Notes: generated from the letters alone by a model not told the origin. Positions 50,233-62,108 are shown, counted from the stretch's first letter. The stretch is DNA of 64,000 nt from Deinococcus hopiensis KR-140 (GCF_900176165.1 NZ_FWWU01000009.1:980001-1044000); one strand, 5' to 3'. Numbers and translations: made by a program.

Positions 50233-51822
50233 TCAGCTGTCCGCGTGCTCGGGCATACTCGCGGTCACCGCCGGGTCTACCCCGTCCTCGAAGCGCCCAA
50301 AGTTGTCGCGGAACATGCGGGCCAGCTTGCGGGCGGTGCGGTCATAGGCTGCGCTGTCGGCCCAGGCGCCGCGCGGGTTGAGCACCTCCGCGGGCACGCC
50401 GTTCACCGCCGTCGGGATTTCCAGGCCGAAGAAGGGCTCGCGGACAAAGGCCGCGCTGTCCAGCGCACCCGAGAGCGCAGCGTGAATCAGGGCGCGGGTA
50501 TGTCGGATGCTCATGCGCGTGCCGGTGCCGTACTGACCGCCGCTCCAGCCGGTGTTGACCAGCCACACCCGCGCGCCGCTTTCCCCGATCTTGCCGGCCA
50601 GCAGCCGCGCGTACTCGCCGGGGTGCCGGGGCATGAAGGGCGCGCCGAAGCAGGTGGAGAAGGTGGGGATGGGCTCAGTGACGCCGTCCTCAGTGCCGGG
50701 AATCTTGGCTGTAAAGCCGCTGATGAACTGGTACATGGTCTGTTCAGGCGTCAGGCGGCTTAGCGGCGGCAGCACCCCGAAGGCGTCGGCGGTCAGGAAG
50801 ATAATATTCCTGGGGTGCCCGGCGCGGCCCTCGGGCACGCTGTGGGCGATCTGGGTGATCGGGTAGGCGCTGCGGGTGTTCTCGGTGAGGGAATCGTCGT
50901 CGAGGTCCGGCGTGCCGTCGCGCCGCAGCACCACGTTTTCCAGCACCGTACCGTAGGTCTGCGTGGTGCGGAAGATGTCGGGTTCGGCTTCCGGGTTCAG
51001 GCGCACCACCTTGGCGTAGCATCCGCCCTCGAAGTTGAAGATGCCCGCGTCGGTCCAGCCGTGTTCGTCGTCCCCGATAAGGCGGCGGCTGGGGTCCGCC
51101 GACAGGGTGGTCTTGCCAGTGCCCGACAGGCCGAAAAACAGCGCCACATCCCCCTCGTCGCCGACATTGGCCGAGCAGTGCATGGGCATCACGCCCAGGG
51201 ACGGCAGCAGGAAGTTCAGCACCCCGAAGATCCCCTTCTTGTTTTCGCCCGCGTACTCGGTGCCGCCTACCAGGATCATGCGGCGGCTGAAGTTCACCAG
51301 AATGAAGGTGTCGCTGCGCACACCGTCCGTCTCAGGATCTGCACGAAAGGAAGGCAGGTTCAAGACGGTCCAGTCCGGCTCGAACTCGGCCCGCTCGGCG
51401 TCGCTTGGCCGCACAAACATGTTGCGGACGAACAGCGAGTGGTAGGCCATCTCGGTCACGGCCCGCACGCCGAGGCGGTATTCGGAGTCTGTCCCCGCGA
51501 ACACGTCCTGTACGAACAGCTCGCCTCCCGCCGCGTGGGCGGTCATCTTCGCCAGCAGCCGGTCAAACACTTCCGGCGAGGCAGGTGTATTGAAGCCGCC
51601 CCACCACACCTGATCGCGCGTCAGCTCGTCCTCGACGATAAACCGGTCTTTGGGGCTGCGGCCCGTCTTGTTGGTGTGGACCGTCAGCGGCCCGCTGGCC
51701 GACTGAACGCCCTCGCCCAGCCGCAGCGCCGCTGCGTACAGCTCATCGACGCCGAGGTTGTGGTGCACGGTTGCATTCTGGATACCAAGTTTTTGCAGCA
51801 GGGGAGTTCGGGTCAGGCTCAT
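50233..51822 (-). CDS. pckA: Phosphoenolpyruvate carboxykinase (ATP)
   Basis: 529-residue enzyme of gluconeogenesis that turns oxaloacetate and ATP into PEP. Motifs include TNKTGRSPKDRFIV, GTEYAGENKKGIFG, MHCSANVGDEGDVALFFGLS, the kinase loop GLSGTGKTTLSADPSRRLIG, DDEHGWTDAGIFNFEGGCYA and WLVNTGWSGGQYGTG. An AAGGAAGG ribosome-binding site precedes the ATG. The upstream region has a perfect GGAACCGGTTCC palindrome and a CTAGAGGT tandem repeat, so regulation by carbon source is plausible. Confidence 0.97.
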   Translation of the reverse strand: MSLTRTPLLQKLGIQNATVHHNLGVDELYAAALRLGEGVQSASGPLTVHTNKTGRSPKDRFIVEDELTRDQVWWGGFNTPASPEVFDRLLAKMTAHAAGGELFVQDVFAGTDSEYRLGVRAVTEMAYHSLFVRNMFVRPSDAERAEFEPDWTVLNLPSFRADPETDGVRSDTFILVNFSRRMILVGGTEYAGENKKGIFGVLNFLLPSLGVMPMHCSANVGDEGDVALFFGLSGTGKTTLSADPSRRLIGDDEHGWTDAGIFNFEGGCYAKVVRLNPEAEPDIFRTTQTYGTVLENVVLRRDGTPDLDDDSLTENTRSAYPITQIAHSVPEGRAGHPRNIIFLTADAFGVLPPLSRLTPEQTMYQFISGFTAKIPGTEDGVTEPIPTFSTCFGAPFMPRHPGEYARLLAGKIGESGARVWLVNTGWSGGQYGTGTRMSIRHTRALIHAALSGALDSAAFVREPFFGLEIPTAVNGVPAEVLNPRGAWADSAAYDRTARKLARMFRDNFGRFEDGVDPAVTASMPEHADS

Positions 51823-51869
51823 GCAGAAGGTTCCTTCCTTACGGGTCGGGCCCGCGAGCGGGGATCATG

Positions 51870-51886
51870 TCTAGAGGTCTAGAGGT
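51870..51886. repeat. Short tandem repeat upstream of pckA
   Basis: T followed by two copies of CTAGAGGT, in the pckA promoter region. Could be part of an operator or chance. Confidence 0.4.
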
Positions 51887-51907
51887 GCTGAGACCCATCG
51901 TGGAACA

Positions 51908-51919
51908 GGAACCGGTTCC
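51908..51919. promoter_or_regulatory. Perfect palindrome upstream of pckA, possible operator
   Basis: GGAACCGGTTCC, 86 bp upstream of the pckA start. The ACCGGT core is shared with CTTTACCGGTAAAG upstream of malE. The regulator is unknown. Confidence 0.5.
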
Positions 51920-52017
51920 AAGCCAACCCTCTTGTTGTCACGCTGGGGGAAACAGTCCAGCCGACCGGAACACCGTAAGCGGAGCAACAAAGCTCGCCGC
52001 TGCGAAACAGGGCCGCG

Positions 52018-52052
52018 AAAAAAGGAGGCAGGAGCGCGGCGGCCCTGCCTCC
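52018..52052 (-). terminator. Terminator after the PrcB-domain lipoprotein gene
   Basis: On the minus strand GGAGGCAGG/CCTGCCTCC (52024-52032 with 52044-52052) is followed by six T residues (52018-52023). It insulates pckA downstream. Confidence 0.9.
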
Positions 52053-52067
52053 CCAGCTGCGGGAGCC

Positions 52068-53132
52068 TCAGCGAACAGGGCGGCCCTGGGGATCCACAAC
52101 GCGCACGTCGCGGTAGATCCCCGGAACGCGGATGACCGTCCAGGGAGTCGTGAGGGCCTGCGTCGTAATGCTGCCCGCTCCGGGGGCCTGAAGGCTTACG
52201 GTGACGGTGAGGATGCCGCCCTGGGCGCTCACGTCGGTTACCCCGACGCTGTAGCCGCCCGTCGAGCGCTGACCCAGGAACACGCCCACCAGCGTTTCGT
52301 TGCCCGAGAGGGTGGGGACGGAGGGAATTCCGGTCTGCCGTCCGTAGGCCAGACCCAGCAGGGCGCGGGCCGCCGCCTGGGTGGTCGCCACCTGCACATC
52401 GGCTTCGGTCACGCTGGCGTTGGTACCGCTGGCGACTTGGCTGAAACTCACGCGTCCTCCGGGGGTGGGAGTGGGGGCAGGCGAGGTCACGCCGCCCAGG
52501 GCAGAAACGGTGAGGATGCCCGGCAGGACATACAGCGCCGTGCGGCGGTATTCACTCGGGGCGGGTTCCACGGTCAGGGGTCCGTCCGGCACCTCGCCCT
52601 CGTTTAGCACGGCGACGGCCAGCGGTCCCTGCCCCAGCAGGGCGCTCCCGAGCGCCTCGGCCTCGTCCACGGTCAGGCGGCCGGCGTCGCGCAGGCCCGT
52701 CACGCCTGTGCCGCGCACGCCCCGGCCCGAGGTCCCGTTGAGGCGGGTCCAAGTGCGGCCGTCCGTATAGTAGATGGCCTGCACCCCGTGACTGAAGTTC
52801 ACGTCGAAGAGACCCGCCGTGTCGCGGACCAGCGACAGCTTGGGCGGCAGCGCTGATGTGGGCAGCCGGTAGGTGGCCTTGCCATTCACGCTCAGCGTTC
52901 CGGGCACCGCGAGGCGGTCTTGGACCTGGGCGCGCAGGTCCAGCGCCGCGCCGCCGAGTTTGACGCTGCTCGCCGTGCCGGACCCCATGTTGCCGTAGAT
53001 CCAGGCGATACGCTCCTGGGTTCCGCCGTAGAGCAGCGCCTCGTGGACGCGCAGTTGGCCGCTACCGGTCATGCTGCAGCCTGAGAGAAGGGCCGCGCTC
53101 AGGGCAAGCGCGGCGGTCAGGGTTTTGTTCAT
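52068..53132 (-). CDS. Lipoprotein with PrcB_C-like domain
   Basis: 354 residues with a lipoprotein signal (ALALSAALLSGCSM, Cys near 19). The middle is beta-rich and unassigned. The C-terminal 130 residues (SFSQVASGTNASVT, LVGVFLGQRSTGGYSVGVT, GGILTVTVSLQAPG, TPWTVIRVP) match the PrcB C-terminal domain, found in treponemal protease complex subunits and in many Deinococcus surface proteins. TAAGCT (53139-53144) ends 6 nt before the ATG. No protease gene is adjacent. Confidence 0.8.
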   Translation of the reverse strand: MNKTLTAALALSAALLSGCSMTGSGQLRVHEALLYGGTQERIAWIYGNMGSGTASSVKLGGAALDLRAQVQDRLAVPGTLSVNGKATYRLPTSALPPKLSLVRDTAGLFDVNFSHGVQAIYYTDGRTWTRLNGTSGRGVRGTGVTGLRDAGRLTVDEAEALGSALLGQGPLAVAVLNEGEVPDGPLTVEPAPSEYRRTALYVLPGILTVSALGGVTSPAPTPTPGGRVSFSQVASGTNASVTEADVQVATTQAAARALLGLAYGRQTGIPSVPTLSGNETLVGVFLGQRSTGGYSVGVTDVSAQGGILTVTVSLQAPGAGSITTQALTTPWTVIRVPGIYRDVRVVDPQGRPVR

Positions 53133-53554
53133 GGGGTCAGCTTAGGCATGGGGGCTGACCCTGGACTGAAGCTCGCCTTGATGAAACGCACAGAGAGGGG
53201 GGCGGGTTCACGGCCGGATGGGGCGTGTCGGTGGGCCAGGAGATTTTCGGGCAGGGGCACCCGTCGCGGTTCTCCCCACTCCGGCCGGGGCAGGGGAAAG
53301 CAGCGCTGCGCCCGGCGAAGACCGTGGGAAGTGCCGATAGGCTCGGCTCCCTCGCGTGCGTGAAGGCGTGGCTGTGCGCGCGTGCAGTTCAAAGAGGCCC
53401 GTGCGCTGCGCGTGGGGCGGCCTGGGAAGGTGGGGTGAGGCGGCCGACTCTCTTTCCCGGCGACGCGCAGCGCTCGGCAGGGAGAGAGGGCCTGGCGCAG
53501 CCAGAGGTGACGGGCACAGCCCGAACAGAGGGGGCCACCCCATCACCTCCGTCC
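53133..53554. other. Intergenic region, no gene seen
   Basis: About 420 bp between the lipoprotein promoter and the end of the MFS gene. Open frames on both strands are Arg/Pro/Ser-rich and lack motifs or starts. Nothing else was identified. Confidence 0.5.
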
Positions 53555-54805
53555 TCACACCCCGGCCGCAGGCGGCGTAACGTCAGGGGAACCGCCCGGC
53601 GCTTCCTCGCCCCCCCCGATCTTCGCCGTGAGCAGCAGCGCCAGCGCCAGCAGGACGGAGCCCGCGCCTGCCCCGAGGGTGGCCGAGGGGCCCATCCGCG
53701 AGTAGAGCTGGCCGGTGGCGAGTGGGCCCACGGCCTGGGCAAGTTCGCCCATCGCCTGCGCGCCGCCCTGCACCCGGCCCTGTTCGCCTGCTGGAATCGC
53801 CAGTGACAGCAGGGTGGAGAGGCAGGCGGAAAAGACGCCCTCGCCCAGAGAGAAGACGAGCACGCTGAGGTAGACGAGGGCCGCGACGGGTTTCAGGGGC
53901 ACCAGCGACAGGCCCACCATGCCGATCAGGCCCACGCCCAGGCCCAACTGCCCCAGGCGGCGTTCGCCGAGCAGGCGGATCAGGTGCGGCAGCAGCACGC
54001 CCTGCATCACGATATCCACCACGCCCGACACCATGAACACGGTGCCGATCTGTGCTGGGCCCCAGCCCAGGGTGTCGCGGACGGTCAGCGGGAGGACGAT
54101 CTGCATCAGCGAGAGGGGCAGGGTGAACAGCACGCTGACGCCAACGAGGCGGCGCACCACCGGACGCTGCAAGGCGTGGCCGAGCTGCAGGAAGGGATTG
54201 AGATGCGTGGCGTCGAAGTGCCGGTTGCGCTGATCCCGGGGCAGGCTCTCGGGCAGGACGAAGTGGCCCCACAGCAGGTTGACGAGGGTCACGCCCGCCG
54301 CCACAAAGACCGGGGCACTCAGCCCAAAGCGGGACAGGAACCCGCCCAGTGCCGGACCGACGATCATGGCCGCGCCTACCGTCGCGCCGATCATCCCGAA
54401 GACCTTGCCCCGGTCCTCCTCGTCGGTGGAATCGGCAATGTAGGCCATCAGCGCGCCCATCGCACCTGAGGTCAGGCCCTCGATGACGCGGCCCAGAAAC
54501 AGCACCGTCAGGCTGCCGCCGATGCCAAACAGCAGGAAGCCCAGCGCGCTGCCCAGCAGGCTGAGCATGATGACGGGCCGACGCCCAAAGGCGTCGCTGA
54601 CCGCGCCCAGCACCGGGGCGGAAAAGAACGATACCAGCGCGAACACGGCGGCCAGGCCCCCGATCACCGCGCCCTGCTGAGTCGCGTCGGGCACGTACCG
54701 CGCCACCAGAAAGGGCAGCACGGGAAACACCAGCGACATGCCGATGCCGAAGAGAAAGGTGGTGACGAGCAGGAAATAAATCGGAGGTGTCTGAGGCGCC
54801 TTCAT
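53555..54805 (-). CDS. MFS multidrug efflux transporter (TetA-like DHA1 family)
   Basis: 416 residues with 12 hydrophobic segments. Motif A is visible in [15 protein letters not shown], and motif C-like [19 protein letters not shown] in segment 5, the antiporter signature. ATG at 54803-54805 lies 7 nt after TACGCT (54813-54818). It lies 66 bp downstream of an AraC-type regulator on the same strand, which may control it. The substrate is unknown. Confidence 0.88.
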   Translation of the reverse strand: MKAPQTPPIYFLLVTTFLFGIGMSLVFPVLPFLVARYVPDATQQGAVIGGLAAVFALVSFFSAPVLGAVSDAFGRRPVIMLSLLGSALGFLLFGIGGSLTVLFLGRVIEGLTSGAMGALMAYIADSTDEEDRGKVFGMIGATVGAAMIVGPALGGFLSRFGLSAPVFVAAGVTLVNLLWGHFVLPESLPRDQRNRHFDATHLNPFLQLGHALQRPVVRRLVGVSVLFTLPLSLMQIVLPLTVRDTLGWGPAQIGTVFMVSGVVDIVMQGVLLPHLIRLLGERRLGQLGLGVGLIGMVGLSLVPLKPVAALVYLSVLVFSLGEGVFSACLSTLLSLAIPAGEQGRVQGGAQAMGELAQAVGPLATGQLYSRMGPSATLGAGAGSVLLALALLLTAKIGGGEEAPGGSPDVTPPAAGV

Positions 54806-54871
54806 GGAGCGCAGCGTAGGGCGAGGGGTGGGGAAGGCTCTTGTAAAAATGCGACGCCCTGCGTAAAGGGC

Positions 54872-55687
54872 TCAGCGGGGCACCCAGCCTTCCAGCGGCG
54901 TGTCCTCCAGACGCCGGGCTGAGAGTTCGGCGAAGGCGCGGGGGGTCATCAGGGTGAGGGCCCTGAACTCCTTGATGAGGTGCGCCTGATCGAAAAAGCC
55001 CAGATCGAAGGCCAGATCTGCCACCGAGGTATCGGGAGCCTGACGGATGCGGAAGTGGGCCTCCTCGAAGCGCACGAGGCGCGCGAGGGTCTTGGCGCTC
55101 ACCCCCACCTGTCCTGCGAACAGCCGCTCCAGTTGCCGAGGACTGAGGTTCAGCTCCTCGGCCAGATCGGCCACACGGACCTTGCCCAGTGCGCGGTAGA
55201 TCCGCTCGGCGGCCTCCACGCCCTTGCCCGCCTCCGCGGCATGCCCGTTGAGCAATGACAGCAGCCAGGCCTCCAGGACCTGCCGGGCCGCTTCCCACTC
55301 GCCCAGTTCCAGGAGGGCCACAATTTCTCGGCCCGCAGAGGTGCCCGAAACGAGCGCGTCCAGCTCGGCCTGCGGCGTCGCGGCGTTCCAGCCCAGCAGT
55401 TGACGCGCGCCCCAGGGGTACAGTTCGGCCACAAGCGCCCGCACCTCACCCAGTACCACAGAGGGCTGGGGTTGCAGAATCAGGCCCGACAGGGTGGCGG
55501 GCGGTGCTTTCACCCAGGACTGCCCCACCTGCCGCCAGCTGTGCCCGGTAGCGAAGGTCAGCCGGATGGAGCGCTCGGGCAGGGTGTGGTGCTGCTCGTG
55601 GTGGTCCAGCACCACCTCGTCCATCTCCCAGTAGTCCTGCACCAGCCCGCGCAGCCGGGCGTCCGGGGCATAGTTCCTGAACCGCAC
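54872..55687 (-). CDS. AraC-family transcriptional regulator
   Basis: 271 residues. The N-terminal 150 residues form a DUF6597-like sensor domain (YAPDARLRGLVQDYWEMDE, LPERSIRLTF, LIGLQ-like SGLILQP, WGARQLLGW). The C-terminal double helix-turn-helix has VRVADLAEELNLSPRQLERLF, VGVSAKTLARLVRFEEA and SVADLAFDLGFFDQAHLIKEF. The GTG at 55685-55687 follows a CAGAGT box by 6 nt. It may regulate the downstream MFS exporter. Confidence 0.9.
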   Translation of the reverse strand: MRFRNYAPDARLRGLVQDYWEMDEVVLDHHEQHHTLPERSIRLTFATGHSWRQVGQSWVKAPPATLSGLILQPQPSVVLGEVRALVAELYPWGARQLLGWNAATPQAELDALVSGTSAGREIVALLELGEWEAARQVLEAWLLSLLNGHAAEAGKGVEAAERIYRALGKVRVADLAEELNLSPRQLERLFAGQVGVSAKTLARLVRFEEAHFRIRQAPDTSVADLAFDLGFFDQAHLIKEFRALTLMTPRAFAELSARRLEDTPLEGWVPR

Positions 55688-55711
55688 CCCTTCACTCTGA
55701 CAGGTCGGTCG

Positions 55712-57442
<1,731 letters not shown>

Positions 57443-57630
57443 GCCCCCGAGTTTAGAGCGTCCCGGGTGGGGGAGAGGGGCACGCGGCTCACGGTAGAGC
57501 AGTCCACGTCAAGGTCCTACCATGAAAGCCACGTTACGTTTCACCCATGTTCCGCAGGGAAGCGCGCCGGACAATGGGCGCGATGGGCTTCCCCGGGTTC
57601 GGCCTGGCGGGAGCGCGAAAGGAGCACCAC

Positions 57631-58941
57631 ATGAGTGACAAGGACTTGGGCGTGGACGGCGGCAAGTTGCTGCTGCTGGGGGCCCTGGGGGCCCTGGCCC
57701 TGAATGCAGAGGCGCGGCGCAGGCTGATCGGCGGTACCCAGGGCGTGCGGGACACCGCCCACGACACCCTGGAAGGTACGGTGAAGCCCGCCCTGAGCAG
57801 CGCGGCCTCGCACGCCGAAGACGCGGCGCAGGTGGTGGGAACGGCGGCCACCGCAGCCGCGCACGTTGCCACCCACAGAGGTGTCCAGACGCTGGGCATC
57901 GCCCTGGAGACCGCGCGCGGGGAGGTGCCCAGCCGCGGCCGCGCCCACGCCCTGCTGGAAACGGCTCACGACGTGGCGGGCACAGTGGCGGGGCGAGTGA
58001 CCGAACTGACCCACGACGTCCGCGGGTCGGCGCAGGACATGGCGGCCGAGCGCCGCAAGCGGGCAGAACAGGCCAGGAAGGAAGCCGAAAAGAAGGCCCA
58101 CAAGGCGGCGGGCCAGGCCCGCAAGGTGGCCGAGCGCGAGCTGAAGGACGCGAAGAAGGTGGCCCGGGTGAAGGTGGCCGAGACCAAGGGGCAGGCCAAG
58201 GCCCACGCCGAGAAGGTGCAGGACCTGTTCGAGTTGCAACGCCGCGACATCGAGCGTGAGCTGGGCCGTGCCCGGGCAGACGCCGAGAAGAAGTTGCGCG
58301 CCGAACGGCGTAAGTGGGACGCCGCTCGGCTGGAGCGCGAGGTGGAAAAGCGCGTGACCCCGGCCCGCAAACAGGCCGAGCGGGACCTCGCCAGGCTGCG
58401 CAAGCGCGGCGGAGCCGAGTGGCGACGCGCCGAGCCCATCCGTCTGGAGGCGAGGGGTGAGGACGAGGGCGGCAGTGGGAGCTGGATCACGCTGCTTCTC
58501 CTGGGGACGGTGGCCGTGGTGCTCGCCCGCGTACCCAGCGCCCGTCAGGCCGTGTTGAAGGCCGTCAACTCGGTGAATCCCGATGCTGCCCAGAGCCTGC
58601 ACCAGGCCAGCCGCAACGTCCGCAACATCGTGGGGACCATGTGGCTGGAGGGCATCGAGGAAAACGCTCCACCCGCTCCCGCCCCTGCCCGCGCCACCCA
58701 GGCGGGCACCACGGGCGGCACCTGGGGTTCCTCGCCTGAGCCCCGCGCGCCCAGCAGCAGCGCGGGCGCGGCCGGCAACGCCCCCGCCACCAGCGTGAGC
58801 ATTCCGGGAAGCCCCGCCGTCCCCACCACGACGGCCGCCAACCCTGGGCCGGCCGCGACCACGGCGGCCACGCCCGCGACCACGGATCTGGCGGGGGGCA
58901 GCGCCCCGAACCAGGGCGACACGGCCAGCAAGAGCAACTGA
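57631..58941 (+). CDS. LEA-like alanine/lysine-rich coiled-coil protein with membrane segment
   Basis: 436 residues. Residues 1-110 are Ala/Thr/His-rich amphipathic helix (HDTLEGTVKPALSSAASHAE). Residues 140-270 are a highly charged helix with repeated KA-E-A-KKA-type units (RKRAEQARKEAEKKAHKAAG, AETKGQAKAHAEKVQDLFEL), like group 3 LEA or apolipoprotein-type proteins linked to desiccation tolerance. A membrane segment (about 285-305, SWITLLLLGTVAVVLARVP) and a low-complexity Ala/Pro/Thr tail follow. The ATG at 57631 is chosen for its AAAGGAG site; an upstream ATG at 57547 lacks one. Confidence 0.7.
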   Translation: MSDKDLGVDGGKLLLLGALGALALNAEARRRLIGGTQGVRDTAHDTLEGTVKPALSSAASHAEDAAQVVGTAATAAAHVATHRGVQTLGIALETARGEVPSRGRAHALLETAHDVAGTVAGRVTELTHDVRGSAQDMAAERRKRAEQARKEAEKKAHKAAGQARKVAERELKDAKKVARVKVAETKGQAKAHAEKVQDLFELQRRDIERELGRARADAEKKLRAERRKWDAARLEREVEKRVTPARKQAERDLARLRKRGGAEWRRAEPIRLEARGEDEGGSGSWITLLLLGTVAVVLARVPSARQAVLKAVNSVNPDAAQSLHQASRNVRNIVGTMWLEGIEENAPPAPAPARATQAGTTGGTWGSSPEPRAPSSSAGAAGNAPATSVSIPGSPAVPTTTAANPGPAATTAATPATTDLAGGSAPNQGDTASKSN

Positions 58942-58970
58942 CCTTTCCCACACGCCTCTCCGGGCCGTTG

Positions 58971-59000
58971 ACCGGGGAGGTCTTCTCATGACCTCCCGGT
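58971..59000. other. Hairpin between the LEA-like and shikimate-dehydrogenase-like genes
   Basis: ACCGGGGAGGT (58971-58981) pairs with ACCTCCCGGT (58991-59000) with one bulge. There is no T-run, so it is at most a weak terminator or mRNA 3' end. Confidence 0.5.
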
Positions 59001-59030
59001 TCTGGAAAGCCGCGCGGTACACTGGGCGCG

Positions 59031-59792
59031 ATGTCCGCCCCCGACGCGCCTCTCGCCCTGATCGGTTATCCCTCGCCCACCGCCCGCGCGCTGCGGGACC
59101 TCGGTTTGATCGCCGTGGGGGTGCCCGTAGACGATCTGCCCGCGGTGCTGGAAGCGTGCCGCGTGCTGCGCTTCACGGGCGCGCTCGTCCACCCCTCGCA
59201 GGAGCGGGCCGTGGTGGGAGCGGTGAGCCCCGATCCCGACGCGCGGCGGGCAGGTCGGGTGGACGCGGTGGTCCTTACGGGAGGCGTGGGCGGTGGCGGC
59301 GCGCACGGCACCTACAGCCTCACCGACGCGCTGATGGATACGGTGGAGGCCAGCGGCTACGCGGCGCGCGGCGCGTCGGCCCTCTTCGTGGGGAGTGGCA
59401 CGGACCTCTCGCAGGCGCTGCCGCTTGTGCGCCTCGGCTTTGCGCAGGTGGGCCTCGCCGCTGACACCGTGCCTGAGGCCGAGCGCCTGGCCCGTGACCT
59501 GCCCGCCAGTGTGCGCGGCTACGCCCTGAGCCGCCGCGACCCCACCCTGCGCTCGCTCGCCGAGCGCGCGGACCTGATCGTCCTCACGGGCGGCACCCTG
59601 CCCCCCGGCCTCCTCCAGCCCTACCACACCCTCGCAGACCTCACCGGGCACGCCCAGACGGGTGCCAGCGGAGCCGCCCGCCTGGACCTCTCCGGGCTGC
59701 CCGGTCTGCGCCTCTCCCGCCAACTGCTTCAGGCCACCGGACAGCGCTTTCTGCCCGAGGCACTGGGCGGGGTGGTGGGCGTTTTGGGCTAG
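59031..59792 (+). CDS. Shikimate dehydrogenase-like protein
   Basis: 253 residues resembling AroE in layout: LIGYPSPTARALRDLGL at the start, a VPVDDLPAVLEACRVLRFTGALVHPSQ substrate-half and an NAD(P)-binding half with ALFVGSGTDLSQALPLVRLG, followed by ADLIVLTGGTLPPGLLQ. The catalytic Lys/Asp pair of AroE (NVTxPxK) is not evident: the matching stretch reads ALVHPSQERAV with no lysine. It may be a divergent or inactive paralogue. TACACT (59018-59023) ends 7 nt before the ATG. Confidence 0.6.
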   Translation: MSAPDAPLALIGYPSPTARALRDLGLIAVGVPVDDLPAVLEACRVLRFTGALVHPSQERAVVGAVSPDPDARRAGRVDAVVLTGGVGGGGAHGTYSLTDALMDTVEASGYAARGASALFVGSGTDLSQALPLVRLGFAQVGLAADTVPEAERLARDLPASVRGYALSRRDPTLRSLAERADLIVLTGGTLPPGLLQPYHTLADLTGHAQTGASGAARLDLSGLPGLRLSRQLLQATGQRFLPEALGGVVGVLG

Positions 59793-59794
59793 CG

Positions 59795-59825
59795 CATGGG
59801 GGGGAATGGGGCCATTCCCCCCATG
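59795..59825. terminator. Hairpin after the shikimate-dehydrogenase-like gene
   Basis: CATGGGGGGGAATGG pairs with CCATTCCCCCCATG, a near-perfect inverted repeat just after the stop. It forms one end of repeat B copy 2. There is no T-run on the plus side. Confidence 0.5.
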
Positions 59826-59880
59826 CCGGTTCATGCTCGCTCGCCGGGCTCGGTCAAAAAGAAGTCCGCACTTCGACACC
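59808..59880 (-). repeat. Dispersed repeat B, copy 2
   Basis: Read on the minus strand it has GTGTCGAAGTG, GACTTCTTTTTGACCG, GCCCGGCGAGCGA and CATGGGGGGAATGG in the same order as 23183-23248. The two copies encode a similar short frame (LLFDRARRA) in each case, but this is likely incidental. Confidence 0.7.
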
Positions 59881-59897
59881 TGCTCCAGGTGCCAAGA

Positions 59898-59937
59898 GCA
59901 GAAGGCAGAGAGCCCTTCAGGGCTCTCTGCCTTCTGC
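59898..59937. terminator. Bidirectional terminator between convergent genes
   Basis: A 19 bp perfect stem (59898-59916 with 59919-59937) with a TC loop lies just downstream of dppC and the repeat B copy. Confidence 0.85.
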
Positions 59938-59948
59938 CTACTGCGTCC

Positions 59949-60950
<1,002 letters not shown>

Positions 60951-60960
60951 GGGTACCTCA

Positions 60961-61998
60961 TTACCTGTATTGAATCCTGGGGTCCAGCGTCGCGTAACTC
61001 AGGTCCACCAGCAGGTTGACCACGCTGACCACCAGCGCCGCGAAAATCACGCCGCCCTGAATGATCGGATAGTCGCGCTGGCTGATCGCCTCGTACACCC
61101 ACGAGCCCAGGCCCGGCCACGAGAAGATGGTCTCGGTGAGCACCGCGCCGCCGAGGAGGGCCCCGGCCTGCAGGCCGATCACGGTCACCACGGGCAAGAG
61201 GGCGTTTCTGAGCGCGTGCTTGAGGGTCACGGTGCGGCCCGTGAGGCCCTTGGCGCGGGCCGTCCGCACGTAGTCCTGCCCCAACACCTCCAGCAGGCTG
61301 GCGCGGGTGATGCGCGCGATAATCGCCAGCGGAATGCTGCCGAGCGCGATGGCAGGCAAAATCAGATGCCGCAGTGCGTCCCACGCCGCAGCAGGTTGAC
61401 CGCGCAGCAGGGCATCAAGCACGTAGAAATTGGTGATGGGCTGCAGGGTGTTCTCATTGCCCAGGCGGGCGCTCGGGGGCAGCCAGCCTAACTTGACGCC
61501 GAAGAAGTACGCCAGCAGCAGCCCCAACCAAAACACCGGCATGCTGACGCCCACCAAGCTAATGGTGGTAGCGATGTTGTCCCAGATGCTGTTGCGCCGC
61601 AGCGCGGCCAGAATGCCGGCGGGCATCCCGATCACGAGGGCGAACAGCAGCGCGGCAATGCTCAGCTCCGCCGTGGCGGGAAAGCGCGAGGCCAGCTCGT
61701 CGCGCACGGGGATGTTGCTCTTGATGCCGGTGCCCAGATTGCCACGCGCGAGTTGCGACACGTAGCGCGGATACTGCGCGTCCAGCAGGTGCGCGGGGTC
61801 TTTGTAGTTCACAAACCAGGGTTTGTTCAGCCCCAACTGCTCGCGGAGTTTCGCGGCAGCGGCGGGGGTGGCGCGCTCACCCAGCATGGCGACGGCCGGG
61901 TCACCGGGAATTGAGCGCACGAAGGCAAACACCACCACGCTGATGCCCAGCATGACGAGCAGGGTGCGCAGGATGCGGCGGATCAGGTAACTGCCCAA
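60961..61998 (-). CDS. dppB: Dipeptide/oligopeptide ABC transporter permease, DppB type (TTG start)
   Basis: 345-residue permease with first helix SYLIRRILRTLLVMLGISV, then RSIPGDPAVAMLGE and the C-terminal LVVSVVNLLVDLSYATLDPR of the DppB group. The EAA-like loop is GQDYVRTARAKGLTGRTV. The start is assigned to a TTG at 61996-61998 because AAAGGAGG lies 7 nt upstream and the residue alignment fits; an ATG 15 codons upstream (62041-62043) would put the ribosome-binding site inside the gene. Confidence 0.88.
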   Translation of the reverse strand: MGSYLIRRILRTLLVMLGISVVVFAFVRSIPGDPAVAMLGERATPAAAAKLREQLGLNKPWFVNYKDPAHLLDAQYPRYVSQLARGNLGTGIKSNIPVRDELASRFPATAELSIAALLFALVIGMPAGILAALRRNSIWDNIATTISLVGVSMPVFWLGLLLAYFFGVKLGWLPPSARLGNENTLQPITNFYVLDALLRGQPAAAWDALRHLILPAIALGSIPLAIIARITRASLLEVLGQDYVRTARAKGLTGRTVTLKHALRNALLPVVTVIGLQAGALLGGAVLTETIFSWPGLGSWVYEAISQRDYPIIQGGVIFAALVVSVVNLLVDLSYATLDPRIQYR

Positions 61999-62023
61999 AG
62001 GCGGGCCTCCTTTCTGATAGGCG

Positions 62024-62108
62024 GACACGCGGGGCGGGGCCATCTCCGCGCCCGCGTCCCGCGTGTCTTATGCCGGAGGAAAAGAGGCCAGGTCGCCCCT
62101 CTTCCTCC
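62024..62108 (-). other. Two hairpins in the dppA-dppB intercistronic region
   Basis: GGAGGAAAAGAGG/CCTCTTCCTCC (62075-62108, one bulge) and GACACGCGGG/CCCGCGTGTC (62024-62067, long loop). No T-runs. They could stabilise the upstream message and lower permease output, as is common after binding-protein genes. Confidence 0.65.

Noticed and set aside
57443..57630. Radiation/desiccation response motif upstream of recN or the LEA-like gene
   Set aside because: I looked for the TTATG-type palindrome in the recN, mfd and LEA-like upstream regions and found none.
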